Position numbers and translations under genes: made by a program
Shown here: positions 1 to 5,773 of the stretch, one piece after another
Layout of the letters: every line of letters starts with the position of its first letter
Position numbering within the stretch: the stretch's first letter is position 1
Notes under the pieces: model-generated
Database searches by the model: none
Told to the model about the DNA's origin: nothing
What the model saw: only the letters and a program-made list of their open reading frames with translations
Source of the DNA: DASQDT01 sp036380435
Lineage (GTDB): Bacteria > Acidobacteriota > Blastocatellia > Pyrinomonadales > Pyrinomonadaceae
Direction of reading: 5' to 3'
Length of the DNA: 5,773 nt
Assembly: GCA_036380435.1 (NCBI GenBank)
Contig: DASVES010000529.1
Location: 1 to 5,773, forward strand

Positions 1-1023
<1,023 letters not shown>

Positions 1024-1335
1024 AGCCTTCTTATGTACCTCTCGTCGGCTTCGCGCTCGTTGGACGGCGTGGGGAAAGTCACGCCCTACTTGTTGGACTC
1101 GGTGGACGGTTGGTGGGAGTGCGGCTCCCGCCACTTCCGGGCCGCGTGCGGCAGTCGGCCTCGACGCGCGCGAGAACTTAAGGCGCACGCGCATAAGCGC
1201 CGGGCGCGCCGTCGAAGCTTTTCCAACCGTTCAATGAACCGGCTGAGTTTTGAACTCGGGAGATTGTCGTTCTGTGTCGGGGCGGTCCAGCGCGCCCGTC
1301 GCTTACAGACAAGTATAAGGCGGCGGGACATCAAG
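1024..1335. other. Intergenic region between truB stop and prkA start
   Basis: This 312-base stretch has no convincing gene. Open frames on both strands are rich in Arg, Ala and Ser and resemble no family I know. One minus-strand frame starts with TTG-ATG directly after the truB stop and runs 82 codons, but it looks like random GC-rich coding. Structure present: a 9-bp hairpin at 1111-1133, short palindromes at 1229-1239 (GTTCA-A-TGAAC) and 1246-1258 (GAGTT-TTG-AACTC), and a GGCGC/GCGCC pair at 1182-1201. No clear -35/-10 pair or T-tailed terminator was found on the minus strand, although a prkA promoter is expected here. Confidence 0.6.
1111..1133 (-). repeat. Hairpin in the prkA leader
   Basis: Bases 1111-1119 pair with 1125-1133 around a 5-base loop. 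That gives nine pairs, one of them G-T. It lies about 90 bases upstream of the prkA start on the same transcript. No run of T follows it on the minus strand, so it does not look like an intrinsic terminator of truB. It could be a leader structure or chance in GC-rich DNA. Confidence 0.35.
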
Positions 1336-2283
1336 TCAATGCTTATTTTCCTCGGCCGCGAGCGTCACGCGCGGGCGAACAAGGCCGCGCGCGGCGTCGA
1401 ACGTGCCCACGGCGAGGAGGCCGCCCGCCTCGTCAAAAAGGCTTACGTGAGCGCCGTCCGGCCACTCAGGCTGTGGCTCCGGCGCACCCACGGCTGCGCC
1501 GTGACGCACCTTCTGCGCCTCCCGCCCGCTTAGATGCACGGCCGGCATCCCGGAGAGCGCCGCTTTCATGGGGAGAAGAATTTCAGCGCCGGCGCCGGCC
1601 TCGGTCTTTGTTTGCAGCTCGTCCAGAGTATGTGCGCCGGAGATTCTGAACTCGCCCGCGCGCGTGCGCCTAAGCGCCGAGAGGTGCGCGCCTGCGCCGA
1701 GCTGTTCGCCGAGCGACTCGGCCAGCGCGCGGACGTATGTGCCCGCGGAGCAGACGACGCGCGCGCGCAGGTCGCACGTCCCGTCGTCGTTCGCGAGCAG
1801 CCACAGGCTCGCTTTGTCGCTCATGATCTCAAACTCACTGACGCGGACGCGCACCGCCTTGCGTTCGACTTCTTCCCCCTTGCGCGCCAGCTCGTAGAGT
1901 TTCTTCCCCTGCACCTTCTTCGCGGAGTACATCGGCGGCACCTGTTCGATCTCCCCGCGCAGGTGTTCGAGCGCCGTCTCGATCTCTTCCCTCAACGTGT
2001 CGGCGCAAGGCCGCGCCTCGCCGCGCGGCGTGCCCGTCAGGTCGCCCGTGTCGGTCGCGTAGCCCAGGCGGATGGTCGCCTCATACTCCTTCTCCGCGCC
2101 CGAGAGAAACTGCGCCAGACGCGTCGCGCGGCCCACGAGCAACACGAGCACGCCCGTAGCGAACGGGTCGAGCGTCCCCGTGTGCCCGATGCGTTTCTCC
2201 CTGAGCAGCCGGCGCGCGCGCGCCACCACGTCGTGCGAAGTCCACCCGTCGGGCTTATCGACGATCAGTATCCCTTCCATCAT
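1336..2283 (-). CDS. truB: tRNA pseudouridine(55) synthase TruB
   Basis: Converts U55 in the T-loop of tRNAs to pseudouridine in the cytoplasm. The 315-residue product matches the usual bacterial length (E. coli TruB has 314). It opens with the family N-terminus MEGILIVDKPDGWTSHDVV. The catalytic motif GHTGTLDPFATGVL follows at residues 33-46, with D39 as the expected nucleophile. Next come KEYEATIRLGYATDTGD (about 65-81, with the conserved Tyr at 67), QVPPMYSAKKVQGKKLYELAR (about 114-134) and AGTYVRALAESLG (about 180-192, with the conserved Arg at 185). The last 70 residues or so look like the TruB C-terminal PUA-type RNA-binding domain. The start is taken at the ATG-ATG pair at 2283/2280, since homology begins there. 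In-frame ATGs at 2295 and 2322 are possible, but none has a clear Shine-Dalgarno. A still longer frame reaching 2475 would run into the divergent peptidase gene and is unlikely. The gene is not preceded by rbfA, its common operon partner. Confidence 0.97.
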   Translation of the reverse strand: MMEGILIVDKPDGWTSHDVVARARRLLREKRIGHTGTLDPFATGVLVLLVGRATRLAQFLSGAEKEYEATIRLGYATDTGDLTGTPRGEARPCADTLREEIETALEHLRGEIEQVPPMYSAKKVQGKKLYELARKGEEVERKAVRVRVSEFEIMSDKASLWLLANDDGTCDLRARVVCSAGTYVRALAESLGEQLGAGAHLSALRRTRAGEFRISGAHTLDELQTKTEAGAGAEILLPMKAALSGMPAVHLSGREAQKVRHGAAVGAPEPQPEWPDGAHVSLFDEAGGLLAVGTFDAARGLVRPRVTLAAEENKH

Positions 2284-2347
2284 CGAAGCAATCATAAACG
2301 AGCGCCGCCGTTTCCGCTTCATCGCGGACGGGCGTCGCGTCGTTGGC

Positions 2348-2377
2348 TTTACAACCTGGCGCGTCTCCGCGTTTAAT
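2348..2377 (+). promoter_or_regulatory. Candidate sigma-70-type promoter for the M28 peptidase gene
   Basis: TTTACA at 2348-2353 (5 of 6 to the -35 consensus) and TTTAAT at 2372-2377 (5 of 6 to the -10 consensus) are separated by 18 bases. Transcription would begin near 2384, giving a leader of about 45 bases before the ATG at 2429. It lies in the 145-base divergent region between truB and the peptidase. This is a consensus match by eye only. Confidence 0.5.
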
Positions 2378-2417
2378 CTGTTCCTGCCAGCCCTTCCACA
2401 AGTTTTTCTACAGATAC

Positions 2418-2422
2418 GGGAG
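2418..2422 (+). promoter_or_regulatory. Ribosome binding site deciding the M28 peptidase start
   Basis: GGGAG lies six bases upstream of the ATG at 2429 but directly abuts the ATG at 2423. Proper spacing therefore favours 2429, which also gives a standard signal-peptide N-terminus (MKNN followed by a hydrophobic stretch). Confidence 0.6.
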
Positions 2423-2428
2423 ATGACC

Positions 2429-4570
2429 ATGAAGAACAACTCCGCACTGCGCCTGCTGCTCGCCTGCGTCGTCACGCTTCTGCCCTTCTCGCAGACGGCT
2501 CGCGCGCAGACGACGCCCTACCTCTCCGACGACGAAATCCGCATGCTCTCGAACGAACTCTCCGGCGACCGCGCCTTCGAGCACATCCGCTGGCTCTCAC
2601 ACTGGCACCGCGACTCCGGCATGGAGGGCTACTTCAAAGCCGCCGAGTACGTCCAACAGGCGGCGAAGGAGGTGGGCCTCGAAGAGGTGCGCTTCGTCGA
2701 GCAGCCGCTCGAAGGGCCGAACTACACGGCGCGCTCCGCCGAGTTGTGGATGGTCGAACCCGTGGAGGTCAAGCTCGCCGACATCGGCGAACACAACGTC
2801 TATCTCGCCGACATGAGTCGCGACGCCGACTTGCGCGCCGAACTCGTCTGGATCGGCGACGCCTCCGAAGACGCGCTCAAGGGCATTGACGTAAAAGGCA
2901 AGATCGTCCTCACCAGCAACCAGCCGGGCGTCGCCGTGCAGACGGCCGTGTGGGGCAAGGGCGCCGTCGGCGTCGTCTCCTTCGCCCCCTCCGAGAGCAA
3001 GAACCCCGTGGACTACCCCGACCAGATCGCGTGGACGCGCATCTCCTCGCGCGTCCCCGAAGGCAAGACCGGCACGTTCGCCTTCGCCCTCTCGCCGCGC
3101 AAGGGCGAGATGCTGCGCCGCGTGCTCGAAACTAAAAACGAGCAGGACATCTTCGGCACCGGCAAGACGACGAAGGGCGGGCGCGTCGTCCTCAAGGCGA
3201 AGGTCGATACGGAGTTCGGCGCGGCGCCGGGGCGCACCGGCTACGTCGAGGGCGTAATTCGAGGAACAAAGCACAACGATCAGGCCATCGTCCTCACCGC
3301 GCACTTGCAGGAGGAAAAAGGCTCGGCCAACGACGACGGCTCCGGCTGCGGCAATCTTCTGGAGATGGCCCGCGTCTTCAACAAGCTCATCCGCGAGGGG
3401 CGCATCCAGCGCCCGCTGCGCGACATCAAGTTCTGGTGGACGGACGAAATCTATTCCGAGTATCGACACTTCTCCGACCACCCCGAGGACGCGCGACGCA
3501 TCCTCGCCAATCTCCATCAGGATATGACCGGCGCCAATCAGGCGATTGGCAGCCGCGTCCAACACCTCATCCGCGCCCCGCACTCGCGCACCTCTTACCT
3601 CGACGCGCTGTTTGAGAGCGTCGGCGCCTACGTCATCAACACCAATAACGGCTTCCTCGCCGCCTCGCGGCAAGGGGGCCTTCCGCGCCCGCACACGCGC
3701 CCCATCTACTCTTCGCTCGGCACGCGACAGGGCTACAACGCGCGCTTCGTCCCGTGGTTCGGCTCCTCCGACCACATGGTCTTCCTCGAAGGCGCTATCG
3801 GCATCCCGGCCGTCGCCCTCATCAACTGGGACGACGACTTCATCCACTCCTCCGACGACGACCTCGACCTGATCGACCCCACGCAACTCAAACGCAACGC
3901 CTTCATCGTCGCCTCGATGGCCTACTTCCTCGCCTTCGCCGACGACGCGGACGTGCCCGTCATCGCCGGCGAGACCTACGCGCAGGGCAGCGACCGTCTC
4001 GCCAACGACCTCAAGGTGGCGATGCGGCTTCTCAAAGAAGGCGCGAGTGACCCCGCCGGCAGTTGGAAGCGCGCTGTGTACATGATCGAGCAGGGCGTCG
4101 AGCGCGAGGTGCGCGCGCTCGAATCCGCGCGCGTCTTCGCCGGCACGAACCCGAAGGCCACCGACACCATCAACCAACTTGTCCGACGCATGACGGCGCG
4201 CGCCGGCGAACTCAACTCCGAGCTTGAGACCTTCTACCGCCAGCTCCACGCCGCCGCCCCGCGCACGCCGAGCGCTCTCACGGCCGAGGAGCAAGCCGCG
4301 CAGCGCAAAGTCCCCGCCAACGTCGCCCCGCTCGCCGACTACTTCGAGAAGCGCGGGCAAGCCCGCGCGAGCGGTCTCCGCCTCCACGGCCTGATGCGCG
4401 ACGAGGTCTACAACTTCGTAGACGGACGCCGCACCTATTACGACATCTACAAGGCCGTCTACGCCGAGTCGCAGGCCGCCGGCACGTGGTACTACGGCGC
4501 CGTCACGCTCGCCGACGTGGTCAAACTCCTCGACGCAGCCGTTGAAGCAAAGGCATTGACGCTGAAGTGA
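2429..4570 (+). CDS. Secreted M28-family zinc peptidase with PA-type insert and C-terminal extension
   Basis: A 713-residue protein, probably exported to the periplasm or outside. Residues 1-26 form a Sec signal peptide: K2 and R8, a hydrophobic core about 9-20, and cleavage expected after ARA, before Q27. C13 is a poor lipobox because the hydrophobic run continues past it. Around residues 100-230 is a PA-like region with GKIVLTSNQPG and GAVGVVSF. The M28 core spans about 270-510. Expected zinc ligands are H292 (TAHLQEE), D302 (SANDDGSG), E340 (WWTDEIYSEY), D365 (HQDMTG) and H473 (IHSSDDD), and GSSDHMVF (445-452) is also typical. At the catalytic positions it has HLQ where classical members have HxD, and DE where they have EE. 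The region from 520 on is mostly helical, and the last 56 residues look like a small winged-helix-type module. Family members are mostly aminopeptidases or carboxypeptidases; the substrate cannot be told from sequence. The gene is transcribed alone, divergent from truB. Confidence 0.93.
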   Translation: MKNNSALRLLLACVVTLLPFSQTARAQTTPYLSDDEIRMLSNELSGDRAFEHIRWLSHWHRDSGMEGYFKAAEYVQQAAKEVGLEEVRFVEQPLEGPNYTARSAELWMVEPVEVKLADIGEHNVYLADMSRDADLRAELVWIGDASEDALKGIDVKGKIVLTSNQPGVAVQTAVWGKGAVGVVSFAPSESKNPVDYPDQIAWTRISSRVPEGKTGTFAFALSPRKGEMLRRVLETKNEQDIFGTGKTTKGGRVVLKAKVDTEFGAAPGRTGYVEGVIRGTKHNDQAIVLTAHLQEEKGSANDDGSGCGNLLEMARVFNKLIREGRIQRPLRDIKFWWTDEIYSEYRHFSDHPEDARRILANLHQDMTGANQAIGSRVQHLIRAPHSRTSYLDALFESVGAYVINTNNGFLAASRQGGLPRPHTRPIYSSLGTRQGYNARFVPWFGSSDHMVFLEGAIGIPAVALINWDDDFIHSSDDDLDLIDPTQLKRNAFIVASMAYFLAFADDADVPVIAGETYAQGSDRLANDLKVAMRLLKEGASDPAGSWKRAVYMIEQGVEREVRALESARVFAGTNPKATDTINQLVRRMTARAGELNSELETFYRQLHAAAPRTPSALTAEEQAAQRKVPANVAPLADYFEKRGQARASGLRLHGLMRDEVYNFVDGRRTYYDIYKAVYAESQAAGTWYYGAVTLADVVKLLDAAVEAKALTLK

Positions 4571-4630
4571 GCGCCGGCTGGCGCGTTAATCATGTATCGG
4601 TTAAGTGGGACGTTGATTCCACGCGTAGCG

Positions 4631-4678
4631 AGCCGCTGTAAGCGGCGGCAGAATGTAGCCCCGGTCGTGAGACCGGGG
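4631..4678 (+). repeat. Structured repeat module, copy 1 (forward)
   Basis: A small hairpin (GCCGCT/AGCGGC, 4632-4646, loop GTA) is followed by the linker CAGAATGTAG and then an 8-bp hairpin. In that hairpin CCCCGGTC (4659-4666) pairs with GACCGGGG (4671-4678) around a GTGA loop. The module shares 17 of 20 bases over 4642-4661 with the reverse complement of copy 2. Confidence 0.7.
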
Positions 4679-4699
4679 AACAGGGTCAAAAAAGACATG

Positions 4700-4779
4700 A
4701 AGCCCCGGAGGGGCGAAAGAACCGCGCCGATGCCGAGCTTGATATTCATCGACGCGATTCTTTCGCCCCTCCGGGGCTT
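4700..4779. repeat. Perfect 22-bp inverted repeat with 36-base spacer
   Basis: Arms 4700-4721 and 4758-4779 are exact reverse complements. Each arm contains its own small palindrome: GCCCC-GGA-GGGGC at 4702-4714 and GCCCC-TCC-GGGGC at 4765-4777, joined to a CGAAAGAA-type tail on the inner side. This two-palindromes-in-opposite-orientation layout is like a REPIN. A short TTT follows the right arm, so it might also stop plus-strand transcription from the peptidase gene, but the T-run is weak. Confidence 0.8.
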
Positions 4780-4802
4780 TGATTCTCTAATCGTGTTTTG
4801 TA

Positions 4803-4848
4803 CCCACGGCTCGCGCCGTGGGCTAAAATCTTCCGCCGCTCCGCGGCT
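4803..4848 (-). repeat. Structured repeat module, copy 2 (reverse)
   Basis: Read on the minus strand, this copy repeats the order of copy 1: a small hairpin (GCCGC/GCGGC with loop GGA, 4835-4847), the linker AAGATTTTAG, then an 8-bp hairpin. In the last, CCCACGGC pairs with GCCGTGGG around a GCGA loop (4803-4822). The large stem differs from copy 1 at three pairs but stays fully paired. Confidence 0.7.
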
Positions 4849-4907
4849 CATTGACGCCTGCGCTTCTAGCCACTCGAACTCCCGTCATCGATCTTCAAAG
4901 CGCGCGT

Positions 4908-4936
4908 TTGCCGCCCGTCACGCGCGCGGGTTAAAT
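4908..4936 (+). promoter_or_regulatory. Candidate recX promoter
   Basis: TTGCCG at 4908-4913 and TTAAAT at 4931-4936 are spaced by 17 bases, each 4 of 6 to sigma-70 consensus. TTAAATTTAT is a marked AT-rich island in GC-rich surroundings. The -10 box would lie only 10 bases before the ATG at 4947, so a transcript from here would be almost leaderless for that start, or would suit the later ATG at 4992. No LexA box was seen. Confidence 0.3.
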
Positions 4937-4946
4937 TTATCTCCTG

Positions 4947-5528
4947 ATGCGAAGGAGAAGACCAACGCCGGCCAGAGACTTGCGCGCGGACATGGAGGAG
5001 AAGCGCCCGGCGCGCCCGATTGACGCGGCGAAGGCGCGCGCGCGCACCATGCAGCGCGCCGCGAAGCTGCTGGCCGCCAAGCCGCGCTCGGTCGCGGAGC
5101 TGCGCGAGCGTCTGCTGGAAAAATCTTGGACGGACGAGGCGGCCGTGGACGCGGCCCTCGACAAGCTCAAGGAGTACGGCTACCTCGACGACGAGCGTTT
5201 CGCCTTCGGCTTCGCCTCCTTCCGCGTCCGCCAGAAGCCCGTGGGCCGGCAGCGTCTCGCGCGCGACCTCCAGTTGAAGAAGGTTCCGCGCGAGACCGCC
5301 GACGCCGCGCTCGACCTCGTCTACGAGGAGACGCCTGAAGAACAGCTCATCGACCGCGCCATCGAAAAACGCGTCCGCCTCCGCGGTCGGCCCTCGACGC
5401 GACAGGAGACCAAGAGTCTCTTCGACCACCTCCTCCGACAGGGCTTCTCCGGCGACCTCGTCTACCGCAAAGTCCGCGCCGCCTCCGCCGCCGAGGCGGA
5501 TGAGACGGAAGAGTCGCCCGCCGATTAA
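4947..5528 (+). CDS. recX: RecX-family regulatory protein
   Basis: RecX binds RecA filaments and usually restrains RecA recombinase and coprotease activity in the cytoplasm. The 193-residue product is within the family range. It is built of three-helix repeats. The first is around residues 34-75 (AAKLLAAKPRSVAELRERLLEKSW). The second holds the diagnostic GYLDDERFA (78-86) and then VGRQRLARDLQLKKVPRE (99-116). A third ends with the typical LFDHLLRQGFSGDLVYRKV (about 158-176). The acidic Ala/Glu/Asp tail is low complexity. The start is uncertain: ATG 4947 gives an Arg-rich N-terminus with no Shine-Dalgarno, and ATG 4992 (MEEKRPARP) is an alternative, also without a clear site. Homology begins after residue 30, so it does not decide. 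The gene is followed 156 bases later by alaS on the same strand; recA is not upstream. Confidence 0.93.
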   Translation: MRRRRPTPARDLRADMEEKRPARPIDAAKARARTMQRAAKLLAAKPRSVAELRERLLEKSWTDEAAVDAALDKLKEYGYLDDERFAFGFASFRVRQKPVGRQRLARDLQLKKVPRETADAALDLVYEETPEEQLIDRAIEKRVRLRGRPSTRQETKSLFDHLLRQGFSGDLVYRKVRAASAAEADETEESPAD

Positions 5529-5654
5529 TCGTCGCCGCCGGCTCGCACATCCGCTCGTTTAGCTCGCCCCACTTCCACATGCTAAACTTACGTTTTCGGC
5601 ACACCCCACTATTTCCCGCTGACGGGTTCGGTGGCCGCACTGCCGGGAAGTTGA

Positions 5655-5675
5655 TCGCTGAATGCTGACCGCTGA
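5655..5675 (+). repeat. Heptanucleotide tandem repeat, three units
   Basis: Three adjacent 7-base units, TCGCTGA, ATGCTGA and CCGCTGA, share the core GCTGA. The last unit overlaps the GAGAG Shine-Dalgarno of alaS by two bases. Confidence 0.6.
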
Positions 5676-5678
5676 GAG
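5674..5678 (+). promoter_or_regulatory. Ribosome binding site of alaS
   Basis: GAGAG lies six bases before the ATG at 5685, with CTTTTT between. Spacing is normal and the match to the Shine-Dalgarno consensus is moderate. Confidence 0.5.
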
Positions 5679-5684
5679 CTTTTT

Positions 5685-5773
5685 ATGACCGGAAACGAAG
5701 TTAGAGAAATTTTCCTGAAGTACTTCGAGCAGCAGGGCCACCGGCGCGTGCCCTCAAGCCCGCTGCTGCCGAC
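5685..5773 (+). CDS. alaS: Alanyl-tRNA synthetase, N-terminal fragment (cut by window edge)
   Basis: AlaS charges tRNA-Ala with alanine using ATP in the cytoplasm (class II synthetase, about 870-900 residues when complete). Only 29 full codons are visible, reading MTGNEVREIFLKYFEQQGHR and then RVPSSPLLP. The pattern of a helix ending in YFEQQGH followed by VPSSPLLP is the standard AlaS N-terminus (compare [20 protein letters not shown] in E. coli). Position directly after recX supports the call, because recX-alaS adjacency is well known in proteobacteria. The ATG at 5685 fits both the family N-terminus and the GAGAG ribosome binding site. Confidence 0.93.
   Translation, partial: MTGNEVREIFLKYFEQQGHRRVPSSPLLP

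Larger units (their letters stand above)
4631..4848. repeat. Composite nested palindromic intergenic element (REPIN/MITE-like)
   Basis: The element has a structured module in forward orientation (4631-4678), a perfect long inverted repeat (4700-4779) and a second copy of the module in reverse orientation (4803-4848). The whole 218-base block is therefore symmetric about its centre. No transposase, RAYT-type gene or target-site duplication is visible in the window. Similar hairpin modules are, from memory, common between genes in acidobacterial and planctomycete genomes; I cannot confirm copy number here. Confidence 0.6.
4571..4946. other. Intergenic region between M28 peptidase and recX, mostly repeat element
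   Basis: This 376-base stretch has no supported gene. Open frames crossing it are built largely from the inverted repeats. It holds a short hairpin directly after the peptidase stop (GCGCC/GGCGC, 4571-4584), a weak hairpin at 4605-4622, the nested palindromic element at 4631-4848, and a candidate recX promoter at 4908-4936. The stretch 4849-4907 shows nothing recognisable. Confidence 0.7.
5529..5684. other. Intergenic region between recX and alaS
   Basis: No gene is visible in these 156 bases. A weak extended -10-like sequence, TGCTAAACT (5580-5588), has no good -35 at proper spacing. A small CCCG-CTGA-CGGG hairpin lies at 5615-5626. A short heptanucleotide repeat lies just before the alaS ribosome binding site. 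There is no T-box-like leader and no clear terminator for recX, so read-through from recX into alaS is possible. Confidence 0.55.

Noticed and set aside
1024..1194. N-terminal extension of PrkA to an in-frame ATG at 1194
   Set aside because: The frame is open to there, but the added 57 residues are Arg/Ala-rich and unlike the family, whose homology begins shortly after ATG 1023.
1246..1258. T-arm-like GAGTT-TTG-AACTC as part of a tRNA gene
   Set aside because: No acceptor stem, D-arm or anticodon arm can be built around it on either strand.
1534..2376. A 280-codon plus-strand open frame across truB
   Set aside because: It is the antisense shadow of truB, whose motifs are unmistakable on the minus strand. 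The translation is Arg/Ala/His-rich with no recognisable domain.
2072..2428. N-terminal extension of the M28 peptidase into the truB region
   Set aside because: It would overlap truB antisense and bury the signal peptide. A Shine-Dalgarno six bases before ATG 2429 supports the short start.
2597..4387. A 596-codon open frame on the minus strand, antisense to the M28 peptidase gene
   Set aside because: It mirrors the peptidase codons. Its Val/Ala/Asp/Glu/Gly/Arg-rich translation matches no family, while the plus strand has clear M28 motifs. Long antisense frames are expected in GC-rich genes.
4571..4584. Hairpin directly after the peptidase stop as an intrinsic terminator
   Set aside because: The stem is only five pairs and is followed by GTTAATC, not a T-run, so it does not meet terminator criteria.
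4631..4848. CRISPR array
   Set aside because: The repeats are inverted modules with internal hairpins, only two copies, and no regular direct repeats or spacers.

Overview
The window is GC-rich, roughly two thirds G+C by eye. It reads as chromosomal DNA of a Gram-negative-type bacterium. The most likely source is an acidobacterium (Blastocatellia-like) or a relative. That guess rests on the mix of a PrkA-family kinase, a secreted PA-M28 peptidase of a type I associate with such genomes, and hairpin repeat modules between genes. No marker here fixes the taxonomy, so treat it as an inference.

Layout, left to right. (1) 1-1023, minus strand: the N-terminal half of a PrkA/YeaG-type AAA+ serine kinase, cut by the left window edge. 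(2) 1024-1335: a 312-base non-coding gap holding a 9-bp hairpin in the prkA leader. (3) 1336-2283, minus strand: a complete truB for tRNA pseudouridine-55 synthase. (4) 2284-2428: a divergent intergenic region with a good sigma-70-like promoter and a Shine-Dalgarno for the gene to its right. (5) 2429-4570, plus strand: a secreted 713-residue M28-family zinc peptidase with a signal peptide, PA-type insert, metallopeptidase core and a helical C-terminal extension. (6) 4571-4946: a 376-base gap dominated by a nested palindromic repeat element. (7) 4947-5528, plus strand: recX. (8) 5529-5684: a short gap with a 3 x 7-bp repeat. (9) 5685 to the right edge, plus strand: the first 29 codons of alaS.

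The genes do not form one pathway. TruB and AlaS belong to tRNA maturation and charging, RecX modulates RecA, PrkA is a stress/stationary-phase signalling protein, and the peptidase acts outside the cytoplasm. The recX-alaS order is the familiar one from proteobacterial recA-recX-alaS clusters, but recA is not upstream here.

The most interesting non-coding signal is at 4631-4848. Two copies of a structured module lie in opposite orientation around a perfect 22-bp inverted repeat. Their stems differ in sequence but keep pairing through compensatory changes, and both keep a GNRA-type loop. I see no CRISPR array, tRNA, rRNA, transposase, phage gene or obvious defence system, and no clearly new multi-gene system.
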